From: Natronospirillum sp.
GTDB taxonomy: Bacteria; Pseudomonadota; Gammaproteobacteria; Pseudomonadales; Natronospirillaceae
Length of the DNA stretch: 64,000 nucleotides
NCBI RefSeq assembly: GCF_022565775.1
Contig: NZ_JAIUMC010000002.1
Coordinates: forward strand, 1 to 64,000
Reading direction: 5' to 3'
Part shown: positions 21,311 to 31,002 of the stretch, piece after piece
Position numbering within the stretch: position 1 is the stretch's first letter
How the letters are laid out: each line of letters opens with the position of its first letter
Notes under the pieces: generated by a model
Told to the model about the DNA's origin: nothing
Database searches by the model: none
Seen by the model: the letters and a program-made list of their open reading frames with translations, nothing else
Program-made: the position numbers and the translations under genes

Positions 21311-22198
21311 TTATTGCGCCTCATTGACCGGGTTGACCCAGTCGCCGAGATCCACTGGCTGATCCTGCAGGCTGACCTTGACAGCCTGCAATGACAATAC
21401 TGCCAGACCGGTCCAGCCCTTTTCTGTGGGCACACTGCAGGCCATCTCACCTACTGATTTTTCCGCTTCGTCATGGAGCCGGCTGAGGGGCTCCGGCAGA
21501 GGCCCCAGACCGGAGAGACGCCGCAGTGCCTTTTTGCTGCTACCCTTGTAATGCAGGCGCGCCACAACTTCCTGTCCAGTGTAGCAGCCTTTGGAAAAGC
21601 TGACGCCACCGAGATAGTCCCAACTGATGGTCTGTGGCAGAAACTGTTCACTGGTTGCCGGTTCTATCCAGACCAGTCCGGCCGCCATCTCCAGTCTTTG
21701 CCAGTGAGCCTCCGGCAGCCAGTTAGCCTGCTCTTCCAGCAAGCCCAGGCGCGCCTCATAAGCCTCTGACGGCAAGGGGTCCAGCCACTCGAGACTCTGC
21801 CCTGAACCAAGATGCATCCGGACCCGGTGCGGCTCAACCAGGGCCGTTCCGGAAGACAATGCAGCGTCGTTGGCGTCAACTGTGGCCAGCCCGTGCCAGT
21901 GCAGGCTCTGGTCCTCCAGCCGGGTTTTGAAAAAGGCGGCATATTTGGACAGCCGCTCGATAGTGGGTGCCACCATGGCGTGAGGCATCACCAGCCAGAA
22001 GCGTTCGTCGTCCAGACAGAGCAGATAAAAGTTGGCATACAGCCGCCCTTTGGCTGTGCAGAAACCACCCAGTACCCAGGCACCAGGCGCCAGGCTCTGT
22101 GCATCTGCAGTACACTGGCCCTGCAGGAACCGGCGGCTGTCGGGGCCGGTGACGGAGAGAATGCCGCGCTCTGCGAGCGGCATGACGGTCGCTGTCAT
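21311..22198 (-). CDS. ygfZ: Folate-binding protein YgfZ
   Basis: KGCYTGQEVVARLHYKG signature; divergent from sdhE; start at MTATVMPLAERG. Confidence 0.92.
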   Translation of the reverse strand: MTATVMPLAERGILSVTGPDSRRFLQGQCTADAQSLAPGAWVLGGFCTAKGRLYANFYLLCLDDERFWLVMPHAMVAPTIERLSKYAAFFKTRLEDQSLHWHGLATVDANDAALSSGTALVEPHRVRMHLGSGQSLEWLDPLPSEAYEARLGLLEEQANWLPEAHWQRLEMAAGLVWIEPATSEQFLPQTISWDYLGGVSFSKGCYTGQEVVARLHYKGSSKKALRRLSGLGPLPEPLSRLHDEAEKSVGEMACSVPTEKGWTGLAVLSLQAVKVSLQDQPVDLGDWVNPVNEAQ

Positions 22199-22261
22199 GT
22201 GATTGTGTCGCTCCTGTAGCGGTTGAGGGCGTTCGAAAATCACCCTTGGAGTTAACTGGCT

Positions 22262-22326
22262 TGCAGCGTTGCGCTGCATTAGAATAGCAGACAGGACAAA
22301 CAGGTTGGGAGTCGCTCCCGACTTTT
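22262..22326 (+). promoter_or_regulatory. sdhE leader: dyad next to a -10-like TAGAAT, followed by a terminator-like hairpin
   Basis: TGCAGCG-TTG-CGCTGCA (22262-22278), TAGAAT (22280-22285), 8-bp stem GTTGGGAG/CTCCCGAC (22304-22322) followed by TTTT. Confidence 0.4.
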
Positions 22327-22344
22327 CAATAGGATAACCAGTCT

Positions 22345-22602
22345 ATGACTGAACAGGCCAAGCTGAACAGGCTCTTCTGGCACAGTCGACGAGGGATGCG
22401 TGAACTGGATTTGCTGCTTGTGCCATTCGTCCAGGAAGCCTACCCGTCTCTGACCTCTGAAGATCAGCTGCTTTACGAGGCGTTTCTGAAGCTTGAAGAT
22501 CAGGATCTCTACAACCTGCTGATGCGTCGTGTCGAGGCCACAGAGCCAGGACTGGTGCGCATCATCTCTCTGGTGCTGGGGCATTCCGGTAACTCAGCGT
22601 GA
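22345..22602 (+). CDS. sdhE: FAD assembly factor SdhE
   Basis: 85 aa; RLFWHSRRGMRELDLLLVPFV signature. Confidence 0.96.
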   Translation: MTEQAKLNRLFWHSRRGMRELDLLLVPFVQEAYPSLTSEDQLLYEAFLKLEDQDLYNLLMRRVEATEPGLVRIISLVLGHSGNSA

Positions 22603-23081
22603 TGTTTCGGTCTGAACCGATAGCTGACCTGCCTCCCTGGATATGTCGCGCAGGACAACAGCGTCGCTACTGGTTGGTTTTTCTCTGGGCCCTGCTGGCC
22701 ATGTTGCTGTGTCTGCAGTGGGTGCCCGGCGCTGACTGGAGGCTCTGGTGGCGCGACTTCACGGGATTCGAGGCACTTGCCCTGCTGGCGCTCGGGCTAT
22801 GGTGTTCCCTGCAGTTGCGGGCACCTGCACGGCAGTGGTGGATCGGGTGTCGTGAGGCCAGACTGTTGCTGATGCTTGCAGAGCCCATGCCCGCAAAGGA
22901 CAGTGCCGCAGAGCTGCCCGTCCGTGCGGCAGTGGTGTTGCCCGGTCTGATCATACTGACGCTGCACCCGGACTCGCGCCGGGTCTGGGTGTTTTCGGAC
23001 GAGTGTTCAGAGGCGGCCTGGCGACGACTCAGTCTGTGCGCGCGTTTTGCCCGGCAGGATGGTGTTGCGCGCCTCGGCTGA
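22599..23081 (+). CDS. ygfX: YgfX-like inner membrane protein
   Basis: Two hydrophobic segments near N-terminus, overlaps sdhE by 4 nt (ATGA), ygfZ/sdhE/ygfX/nadB context. Confidence 0.7.
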   Translation: MMFRSEPIADLPPWICRAGQQRRYWLVFLWALLAMLLCLQWVPGADWRLWWRDFTGFEALALLALGLWCSLQLRAPARQWWIGCREARLLLMLAEPMPAKDSAAELPVRAAVVLPGLIILTLHPDSRRVWVFSDECSEAAWRRLSLCARFARQDGVARLG

Positions 23082-24641
23082 GGTCTCGGGATAATCCAGA
23101 GTGTAATGCAGCCCCCGGCTCTCCCGCCGCCGAATCGCCGATTCGATCATGGCCTCGGCTATCGCCACCAGGTTGCGCAACTCCAGCAGGTCATTGGACA
23201 CCCGATAATTGCTGTAGAACTCGTGAATTTCATCCTGTAGCAGATTTACCCGGTGTCGTGCTCTGAGCAGTCGTTTGCTGGTGCGCACTATACCCACATA
23301 GTCCCACATGAAGCGCCGCACCTCGTCCCAGTTGTGGGCAATCACCACGTCTTCATCCGAATCGGTGACCCGGCTTTCATCCCAGGGAGGAATGTCAGGC
23401 ATGGCGACGGGTTCAGGGTGGTCGGTAATATGCTGGGCTGCTGCCCGCCCATAGACCAGGCATTCCAGCAAGGAATTGCTGGCCAGCCGGTTGGCACCGT
23501 GCAGTCCGGTATGGGCACATTCGCCAATGGCATAAAGGTGATCCAGGTCTGTTCTGCCCTGCAGGTCGCTGACAATGCCTCCGCAGGTGTAGTGCGCTGC
23601 AGGCACCACCGGAATCGGTGTCGTCGTAATATCGATGCCGTAGTCCATGCAGCGTTTCTGAATGGTCGGAAAGTGCTCCGAGATAAAGTCGGCGGAGCGA
23701 TGACTGATGTCCAGGTAGAGGTGGTCTGCCCCCAGTCGTTTCATCTCATGGTCGATGGCTCTCGCGACTATGTCCCGCGGGGCCAGTTCCGCGCGCTCAT
23801 CAAAGTGGTGCATGAAGGGCTCACCGTCTGGCAGCAGCAAACGCCCGCCCTCGCCACGCACAGCTTCCGAAATCAGAAAGGACTTGGCATGTGGATGATA
23901 GAGGCAAGTGGGGTGAAACTGGTTGAATTCCATGTTGGCCAAACGGCAGCCGGCACGCCAGGCCATGGCGATGCCGTCGCCGGTTGAGCCATCCGGGTTG
24001 CTGGTATACAGATACACCTTGCTGGCGCCACCCGTCGCGAGCACGGTATGGCGGGCGCGGCAACTGATGACTTCATCCTGCTGCCGGTTATACAGGTAGG
24101 CGCCCAGGCAGCGGTTGCGCTCTGCAGGTGCCTGCAGGCCCAGTTTTTCAGTGGTTACCAGATCGACTGCGGTGTGCCACGAGAGCACCGTGATGTGTTC
24201 GGCCGCGAGCACCTGGCTGGCCAATGCAGTGGCAATCGCCTGGCCGGTTGCATCCGCAGCATGCAGAATGCGGCGATGGCTGTGCCCGCCTTCCCGCGTC
24301 AGGTGGTAGCCCAGTGCAGATTCCGCGTCTTCGGTAAACGGCACACCCTGATCGACCAGCCAGCGAATGGCCGCACTGCTCTGTTCGACGGTATAGCGCA
24401 CGGCCGCCGGGTCACACAGCCCGGCACCGGCGCGCTCCGTATCGAGCATGTGCTGCTCCACGGAGTCGCCGGCTTCCAGCACAGCGGCAACGCCACCTTG
24501 CGCCCACTCGGTACTGCCTGCTTTCAGATCACCCTTGCTGACCAGGGCGACGCGCAAATCCGCAGGCAACGTCAACGCCAGGGTCATGCCGGCAGCACCT
24601 GTGCCGATTATCAGTACGTCATAGTCCAGCTCGTGCGTCAT
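23007..24641 (-). CDS. nadB: L-aspartate oxidase
   Basis: YDVLIIGTGAAGMTLAL, STEWAQGGVAAVL, HYTCGGIVSDLQGRTDLDHLYAIGECAHTGLHGANRLASNSLLE; start at MTHELDYD. Confidence 0.96.
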   Translation of the reverse strand: MTHELDYDVLIIGTGAAGMTLALTLPADLRVALVSKGDLKAGSTEWAQGGVAAVLEAGDSVEQHMLDTERAGAGLCDPAAVRYTVEQSSAAIRWLVDQGVPFTEDAESALGYHLTREGGHSHRRILHAADATGQAIATALASQVLAAEHITVLSWHTAVDLVTTEKLGLQAPAERNRCLGAYLYNRQQDEVISCRARHTVLATGGASKVYLYTSNPDGSTGDGIAMAWRAGCRLANMEFNQFHPTCLYHPHAKSFLISEAVRGEGGRLLLPDGEPFMHHFDERAELAPRDIVARAIDHEMKRLGADHLYLDISHRSADFISEHFPTIQKRCMDYGIDITTTPIPVVPAAHYTCGGIVSDLQGRTDLDHLYAIGECAHTGLHGANRLASNSLLECLVYGRAAAQHITDHPEPVAMPDIPPWDESRVTDSDEDVVIAHNWDEVRRFMWDYVGIVRTSKRLLRARHRVNLLQDEIHEFYSNYRVSNDLLELRNLVAIAEAMIESAIRRRESRGLHYTLDYPETSAEARNTILPGKTRAQTESSPGRL

Positions 24642-24722
24642 CAGGGTCTGTTTCTCTCCTTCCGAATTCGGGTAGTATAACCATCGATTACCAAGTGACA
24701 CGAATTCCTGATCGTGTCTGGG

Positions 24723-24749
24723 GGAACTTTTGCGCGTTACCCGGTCGAA
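24723..24749 (+). promoter_or_regulatory. Candidate sigma-E/AlgU-type promoter
   Basis: GGAACTT (24723-24729)-N15-TCGAA (24745-24749), about 38 nt upstream of GTG 24787. Confidence 0.6.
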
Positions 24750-24786
24750 GTCAAAACCACGGACCCGTTCAACCGGAGGCGCCGAC

Positions 24787-25461
24787 GTGAACCCGGCCGC
24801 AGTTACCCATACCGCAGATCTTGTGAATTCCGCTGCTGATGCAGCTGCGCCGGCTGCCGCCAGCGAGGCACCGGCCGTGACCGACCGCATACTGGTGGCC
24901 CGGGTGCAGGCCGGCGAGCGACGCGCCTTCGATCTTCTGGTGCTGCGTTACCAGCAGCGGATTGCTGCATTGGCCTGGCGCTATACACAGAACAGCCAGG
25001 ATGTCTCGGATATCACCCAGGAAGCCTTTATCCGCGCCTATCGTGCACTGCGGGATTTTCGTGGTGACAGTGAATTCTATACCTGGCTGTATCGGATTAC
25101 CGTCAATGTGGCCAAGAATCATCTGGCTGCACAGGGTCGCCGGCCATTCACCACCGATATTGATGACCCGACGCAGGTGTGGCCGGATCGAATGCAGGTT
25201 GAGCCCGGGCCGGCTGCCGAGCATGAGGGCAGCGAACTGGCTCGTGTTGTGCAGCGTGCCTTTGCCGATCTGCCGGAAGATCTGCGTGAGGCCCTGCGTC
25301 TGCGTGAATTTGAGGGATGCAGCTATGAAGCCATTGCCGACCTCATGGAAACACCTGTCGGCACGGTGCGCTCGCGAATTTTCCGCGCGCGTGATGCCAT
25401 AGATCGACGGGTTCAGGCCTGGCGTGCCGGCGAAACCGTTGCACTCGATGAGCGGGATTGA
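24787..25461 (+). CDS. rpoE: ECF sigma factor RpoE/AlgU
   Basis: RAFDLLVLRYQQRIAALAWRY, DVSDITQEAFIRAYRALRDFRGDSEFYTWLYRITVN; GTG start with GGAGG (24775-24779) upstream. Confidence 0.95.
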   Translation: MNPAAVTHTADLVNSAADAAAPAAASEAPAVTDRILVARVQAGERRAFDLLVLRYQQRIAALAWRYTQNSQDVSDITQEAFIRAYRALRDFRGDSEFYTWLYRITVNVAKNHLAAQGRRPFTTDIDDPTQVWPDRMQVEPGPAAEHEGSELARVVQRAFADLPEDLREALRLREFEGCSYEAIADLMETPVGTVRSRIFRARDAIDRRVQAWRAGETVALDERD

Positions 25462-25473
25462 TGGATGAATAGC

Positions 25474-26001
25474 ATGAAAATGACCGAACAGAGTACAGAA
25501 CAGCGTGAACGCCTGTCGGCCTTGATGGACGACGGACTGACTGAATTGCAGGCACGTCAGTTACTGCGCGACCTGCAGGAGAGCGAGCCCTGTCGTGAGG
25601 TTTGGCAGGCCTATCATGCCAATCAGGCCGCTCTGCACGGTGCGCCCCAGGTGGATGTACTGGCGGGTGTGAATGCGGCGCTTGATGCCGAAGAGGCAAA
25701 GGCGAGCTATGTATCTGAGGTGCGTCATTCGCGCTGGATAGGTTTTGCGCAGGGTGCACTGGCGGCCGGTGTATGTCTGGCGGGTATTCTGGCGCTGTGG
25801 CCTCTTGCGGGTCAGTCGCCACAGTCCGGCCCTGACACTGTCACGACCCAGTTGCCGCCAGCAGACGCAACCGCATATCTGCCGCGTATGGACAGCTACT
25901 GGTCGCGCCATGCGCAGTTTGCCACGGTGCGCACCGGTGGCCGCTGGGACGAAACGGAACGCAGTCACGGCGATGACCATGGCCAGGAGTCCTCATTGTG
26001 A
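25474..26001 (+). CDS. rseA: Anti-sigma-E factor RseA/MucA
   Basis: N-terminal RERLSALMDDGLTELQARQLLRDL, single TM, operon position after rpoE. Confidence 0.9.
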   Translation: MKMTEQSTEQRERLSALMDDGLTELQARQLLRDLQESEPCREVWQAYHANQAALHGAPQVDVLAGVNAALDAEEAKASYVSEVRHSRWIGFAQGALAAGVCLAGILALWPLAGQSPQSGPDTVTTQLPPADATAYLPRMDSYWSRHAQFATVRTGGRWDETERSHGDDHGQESSL

Positions 26002-26945
26002 AAGACCGTCTTTGGCGGCTCGGCCTCCACCTGTTGACAGCTATTTTGCTGGTACCCGGGGTGCAGGCTGCGCCTGATGCCGGCACCTGGGCTGAGACGC
26101 TGCTGCAGAACTCGCGCCAGGCGGATTACAACGGCACCATCATGGTGTTGCAAGGTAACGAGCAGCAGGCTTACCGGCTCTGGCACGAGGGAGGTGACGG
26201 TGAATTTCGGGAACGTATGCGTCTTCTCGACGGCCCCGAGATGGAAATAACGCGCACGCCTGACCGCCTGACCTGCGTGCACGCGCCGGGCTCAGAAGTG
26301 CCAGCCGAGCATGATATGCCGGCGTCACCTTTTGGTAGCCTGCTGCAGATCGAGCCTGAGCAGTTGCAGAAGAATTATCGACTCACCGAGGAGGGCGAGC
26401 AGCGACTGGCTGGGCGGCAGGCGCGGGTATATCTGCTCGGCAGCCGCTCCGATTCGCCTCGGCTACACCACCGGGTATGGGTAGATACGGCCACCGGCGT
26501 CGCGTTGCGCCACAGTCGTTACGGCCATGACGGCACTTTGCTGACGGATGTTCGCTTTGTCAGCTTTGAGCCGGAACTGGGTGATGCCCCGGCGGAGATC
26601 CGGTCCTCTTTCCCGCAGGCCTTCTGGCACCAGTTTGAGGAGTCCGGAGCCCGCCAGCGCGCCGGAGCAGATGATGTCTGGCAACTGGATCCGATACCTG
26701 ACGGTTTCGTGCGACAGGTAGAAGAAGAGCAGGATGGAGAGTGGTATCAACTCTGGTCTGATGGCCTGGTCGAGTTCTCCCTGATGGTAGAGCCCATAGT
26801 GGGAGTAGCCCCCGAACCCATGACCGAGCAGCGCGGCAGCACTCTGCTGATGAGTGCTGTCCACGGCGACTGGCTGGTGGTGCTGGTTGGCGATGTTCCG
26901 GAACCTCTGGCGCGCAGCATACTGTCCGATATAAGCTGGCAATAA
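25998..26945 (+). CDS. rseB: Sigma-E regulatory protein RseB/MucB
   Basis: 315 aa; signal peptide, ADYNGTIMVLQGNEQQAYRLWHEG; overlaps rseA by 4 nt. Confidence 0.93.
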   Translation: MKDRLWRLGLHLLTAILLVPGVQAAPDAGTWAETLLQNSRQADYNGTIMVLQGNEQQAYRLWHEGGDGEFRERMRLLDGPEMEITRTPDRLTCVHAPGSEVPAEHDMPASPFGSLLQIEPEQLQKNYRLTEEGEQRLAGRQARVYLLGSRSDSPRLHHRVWVDTATGVALRHSRYGHDGTLLTDVRFVSFEPELGDAPAEIRSSFPQAFWHQFEESGARQRAGADDVWQLDPIPDGFVRQVEEEQDGEWYQLWSDGLVEFSLMVEPIVGVAPEPMTEQRGSTLLMSAVHGDWLVVLVGDVPEPLARSILSDISWQ

Positions 26946-26966
26946 CTTGAAGGTTCAGAGTCGGGT

Positions 26967-27467
26967 ATGTTGGAAGAAGAGGCGACTGTCTTCTCGGTAG
27001 ATACAGAGTGGGTGTGGGTGGAAACGCTGCGCAACAGCGCCTGCGGGCGCTGCGCGGCGCGTGCCGGTTGCGGTCAGCCGCTGATGGCACGGGTGCTCGG
27101 AGCAGGCCGGTCGGCGGCGCATTCCCGCCTGCCTGTAGCGTGGCCTGAATCAGGGTTGCGTCCTTCGGTCGGCACCAGAGTGGTCATCGGCATTCCCGAA
27201 TCCAGCTTTCTTCGGTTGGCTTTCATGCTTTATCTTCTGCCTGTACTGGCCCTGCTGTTCGGTGCACTGGGCGCGCATCTTCTCAGCGGCCAGGATATGG
27301 TAGCGATGCTGGCTGCGGTTGCCGCTTTTGCGTTGTCGTTGCTGTGGGTCAGGCGCTGGCAGCACGGCTGGCAGCGTGATCCGCGTTGGCAACCTCGTCT
27401 GTTGCGCCTGGTACCTGACCCTGGCCCTGGTAACAACCACCCTGCCGAAGCGGTAAAAGTACTGTAA
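26967..27467 (+). CDS. rseC: SoxR-reducing/positive regulator RseC/MucC
   Basis: CGRCAARAGCGQ cysteine motif, two TMs, operon position. Confidence 0.9.
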   Translation: MLEEEATVFSVDTEWVWVETLRNSACGRCAARAGCGQPLMARVLGAGRSAAHSRLPVAWPESGLRPSVGTRVVIGIPESSFLRLAFMLYLLPVLALLFGALGAHLLSGQDMVAMLAAVAAFALSLLWVRRWQHGWQRDPRWQPRLLRLVPDPGPGNNHPAEAVKVL

Positions 27468-27491
27468 AACGGCATTCTGCCCGTTTTACAG
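27462..27491. promoter_or_regulatory. Perfect 11-bp inverted repeat at the rseC stop / degP leader
   Basis: CTGTAAAACGG-CATTCTGC-CCGTTTTACAG (27462-27472 / 27481-27491). Confidence 0.5.
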
Positions 27492-27564
27492 GGTCGTAAA
27501 CAGTCACACTAATAAGACATCGGTGACAGCTGATGTTAAACGGTTTGAACAGCGGAGACATGGT

Positions 27565-28980
27565 ATGCGACTGAGGTTTGCGGGTTGGAGTCCGGTTTGG
27601 GCAAGTGTGCTGATCATGATGTTGCTGGCTGGCGCCGCCCAGGCACAGCAACTGCCTGATTTTTCCGAGCTGGTGCGCGACCAGTCCGCCAAAGTGGTAA
27701 GGGTTGAGGCGGATACGGAGCGCCAGCGCAGCCAGCAGATGCGGGAGCCAGAAGGTCGCGAGATGCCAGACCTGTTCCGTGACTTCTTTGGTGACCAGAT
27801 ACCGGGCATGCCTCAGCAGCCGCAGCCCCGGCGCTCTCAGGGGTCGGGTTTCATCATTTCTGAAGACGGTTATATTGTCACCAACCATCATGTGATCAAT
27901 AACGCCACGGAAGTGCGGGTGCGCACCAGCGACCATCGAATCTTCCGTGCAGAAATTGTGGGCAAGGACGAGTCGTCAGACATTGCCGTGCTGAAGGTTG
28001 ATGCCGAGGGCCTGCCTGCGGTAACCATCGGTGATTCGGATGCATTGAACGTCGGTGAGTGGGTGCTGGCCATAGGTGCACCGTTCGGCATGGATTATTC
28101 CGTTACCGCCGGCATTGTGTCGGCCAAAGGGCGCAGTCTGGGTGAGCGCTATGTGCCGTTCATTCAGTCCGACGTGGCTATCAATCCCGGTAATTCCGGT
28201 GGCCCGCTGTTCAACATAGAGGGGGAAGTGGTGGGCATCAATTCCCAGATCTACACCCGGTCCGGCGGGTTCATGGGGCTGTCATTTGCCATTCCCTCCA
28301 ATCTGGTGATGGACATCGTCGATCAGTTGCAGACTGAAGGCAGAGTCTCGCGCGGCTGGCTGGGAATTGCGATGGATGACAGCTACAACGACGACCCTGA
28401 CCTCGCAGAATCCTTTGGTCTGGATCGGGCGATCGGCGCTCTGGTGGTGCATGTGTACGATGATACCCCTGCCCGGGAAGCCGGCCTGCGGCCGGGTGAC
28501 CTGATACTTGAATTCGATGGTCGGGAAGTGAATCGCTACTCCGATCTCGCACCCATGGTGGGTGCTACCCGACCGGGCACTGAGGTCGATCTGCTCGTGT
28601 TGCGCAGCGGAGAAGAAATAACCTTGCCCCTGGAAGTCGGAAGTCTGCCCCATGACGAAGGCATGGTAATTGGCCAGGCGCCGTCCGATGAGCCGGATAT
28701 GGAAGCCGCGAATCCGCTCAACATCATCGTGCGTGACCTCAATCGCGAGGAAGCCCGCGAGATTGCCGATGGCGGAGTCTATGTGACGGATGTCCTTTCC
28801 GGGCCGGCTGCAGATGCCGGATTGCGGGAGGGCGATATCATCACTATGGTGCATGGCCAGTTCGTGACATCGGTGGAAGAGTTCGAACAGGTCATGGCCA
28901 ACCTGCCGGAAGGCCGCCGTATCGCATTGCGGATTGTTCGTGATGGCACAACACGGTTTATCTCCATCGGTCTGAGCTGA
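27565..28980 (+). CDS. mucD: Periplasmic serine endoprotease DegP/MucD
   Basis: Signal peptide, GSGFIISEDGYIVTNHHV, NPGNSGGPLFN catalytic motif, two PDZ regions. Confidence 0.95.
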   Translation: MRLRFAGWSPVWASVLIMMLLAGAAQAQQLPDFSELVRDQSAKVVRVEADTERQRSQQMREPEGREMPDLFRDFFGDQIPGMPQQPQPRRSQGSGFIISEDGYIVTNHHVINNATEVRVRTSDHRIFRAEIVGKDESSDIAVLKVDAEGLPAVTIGDSDALNVGEWVLAIGAPFGMDYSVTAGIVSAKGRSLGERYVPFIQSDVAINPGNSGGPLFNIEGEVVGINSQIYTRSGGFMGLSFAIPSNLVMDIVDQLQTEGRVSRGWLGIAMDDSYNDDPDLAESFGLDRAIGALVVHVYDDTPAREAGLRPGDLILEFDGREVNRYSDLAPMVGATRPGTEVDLLVLRSGEEITLPLEVGSLPHDEGMVIGQAPSDEPDMEAANPLNIIVRDLNREEAREIADGGVYVTDVLSGPAADAGLREGDIITMVHGQFVTSVEEFEQVMANLPEGRRIALRIVRDGTTRFISIGLS

Positions 28981-28991
28981 TCAGGTCAGCC

Positions 28992-29029
28992 GCTATGGCC
29001 GGGCACCGCAATGGGCGCCCGGCCATAGC
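28992..29029 (+). terminator. Strong stem-loop after the rpoE-rse-degP operon
   Basis: Perfect 13-bp stem GCTATGGCCGGGC / GCCCGGCCATAGC with 12-nt loop; no strong U-tract follows. Confidence 0.55.
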
Positions 29030-29153
29030 CATTTGCCCCCCAATTGATTAGAATCCATGCCCGTTTCATTTCACCCGCTCAGCCGCCCGGCGAGACCCTG
29101 TTTCGACGGTACAGACGGTGCGCGGCTGCAAGCATGACAAAGGCCCTGATTTC

Positions 29154-30965
29154 GTGAGCGAACAACTGAGTGATCTTTCCCATATCCGCAATTTCAGCAT
29201 CATTGCCCACATCGATCATGGCAAATCGACGCTGGCGGATCGATTCATTCAGGTCTGCGGAGGTCTGACCCAGCGGGAAATGGCCGAGCAGGTGCTCGAC
29301 AGCATGGATATCGAGCGGGAGCGCGGCATTACCATCAAGGCCCAGAGTGTGACGCTCAACTACAAGGCGCGCGATGGCAAGACTTATCAGCTCAACTTCA
29401 TCGACACGCCCGGGCATGTTGACTTCAGCTATGAAGTCTCACGTTCGCTGTTTGCCTGTGAGGGTGCTCTGCTGGTGGTGGATGCCGCCCAGGGTGTGGA
29501 AGCCCAGTCAGTTGCCAACTGCTATACCGCCATCGAGCAGGACCTCGAAGTCATCCCCATTCTGAACAAGATTGATCTGCCCCAGGCCGAGCCCGAGCGC
29601 GTTGCCGAAGAGATCGAGACTGTCATTGGCCTGGAGGCGATGAATGCCGTGCGCTGCAGTGCGAAGAGCGGTGAAGGCGTGGAAGACGTGCTGGAAGAAC
29701 TGGTCAGGCGAGTGCCTCCGCCGACGGGCAATATAGACGGCCCGCTGCAGGCGCTGATCATCGACTCCTGGTTTGACAACTATCTGGGCGTGGTCTCGCT
29801 GGTGCGTATCCGCCACGGTCGGCTGCGCAAAGGAGACAAGATCCTGATCAAGAGCACCGGCAAGGCCCATGGCGTCGATGAGGTCGGTTATTTCGATCCC
29901 AAGCGGCACAACTGCGCCGAACTCAAGGCGGGCGAGGTGGGTTATATCGTTGCCGGCATCAAGGACATTCACGGCGCGCCCGTGGGTGACACCATTACCT
30001 CTTCCAAGACGCCGGAAGTGGCCCAGTTACCCGGTTTCCAGAAGGTTAAGCCGCAGGTCTATGCAGGTCTTTTTACCGTAAACTCGGATGATTACGAAGA
30101 TTTTCGCGACGCGCTGGAAAAGCTGAGCCTCAATGACGCGTCCCTGTTTTATGAGCCGGAAAGTTCGGATGCCCTGGGTTTCGGTTTCCGTTGTGGTTTC
30201 CTGGGGATGCTCCACATGGAGATTATTCAGGAGCGTCTGGAGCGCGAGTACAACCTGGATCTTATCACCACGGCGCCGACGGTAGTCTTCGAGGTGGTCA
30301 AGTCCGATGGCAGCATAGTCCATGTGGACAACCCGTCCCGGTTGCCCGACCCGGGTGCCATTGAAGAGATTCGCGAGCCCATTGTGCGCGCCAATATACT
30401 GGTACCGCAGGAACATCTGGGCAATGTCATTACCCTGTGCACGGAAAAACGGGGTATACAGGTGGATATGCAGTTCACTGGCAGTCAGGTGAATGTGATT
30501 TACGACATGCCGATGCACGAAGTGGTGCTGGATTTCTTTGACCGCCTGAAGTCTGTCAGTCGCGGGTTTGCGTCACTGGACTTCAGCTTCGACCGCTACG
30601 AAGCCGCACCCATGGTGCGACTGGATATTCTGGTCAACGGCGACAAGGTCGACGCGCTGGCAGTCATCATGCACCGTGATCAGGTTCACAGTCGCGGACG
30701 GGCACTCTGTGAGAAGATGAAAGAACTGATACCCCGGCAAATGTTCGATGTGGCTATTCAGGCTGCCATAGGGCGCCAGGTGGTCTCGCGCAGCACCGTC
30801 AAGGCGCTGCGCAAGAATGTGACCGCGAAATGCTACGGCGGTGACGTGACACGTAAAAAGAAACTGCTGGAAAAGCAGAAGCAGGGCAAGAAGCGGATGA
30901 AGCAGGTTGGCAATGTGGAAATACCACAGGATGCGTTTCTGGCTGTTCTGAAGGCAGACGGCTGA
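29154..30965 (+). CDS. lepA: Elongation factor 4
   Basis: [42 protein letters not shown] start. Confidence 0.97.
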   Translation: MSEQLSDLSHIRNFSIIAHIDHGKSTLADRFIQVCGGLTQREMAEQVLDSMDIERERGITIKAQSVTLNYKARDGKTYQLNFIDTPGHVDFSYEVSRSLFACEGALLVVDAAQGVEAQSVANCYTAIEQDLEVIPILNKIDLPQAEPERVAEEIETVIGLEAMNAVRCSAKSGEGVEDVLEELVRRVPPPTGNIDGPLQALIIDSWFDNYLGVVSLVRIRHGRLRKGDKILIKSTGKAHGVDEVGYFDPKRHNCAELKAGEVGYIVAGIKDIHGAPVGDTITSSKTPEVAQLPGFQKVKPQVYAGLFTVNSDDYEDFRDALEKLSLNDASLFYEPESSDALGFGFRCGFLGMLHMEIIQERLEREYNLDLITTAPTVVFEVVKSDGSIVHVDNPSRLPDPGAIEEIREPIVRANILVPQEHLGNVITLCTEKRGIQVDMQFTGSQVNVIYDMPMHEVVLDFFDRLKSVSRGFASLDFSFDRYEAAPMVRLDILVNGDKVDALAVIMHRDQVHSRGRALCEKMKELIPRQMFDVAIQAAIGRQVVSRSTVKALRKNVTAKCYGGDVTRKKKLLEKQKQGKKRMKQVGNVEIPQDAFLAVLKADG

Positions 30966-31002
30966 GCTTTTCCGGTAACGAATCGAGACAGAGAGGGACA
31001 AG

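Noticed and set aside
22345-23081. sdhE-ygfX as a CptB/CptA toxin-antitoxin system
   Set aside because: Older annotation; SdhE is a flavinylation factor and the locus (ygfZ/sdhE/ygfX/nadB) is standard, so not reported as a TA module.
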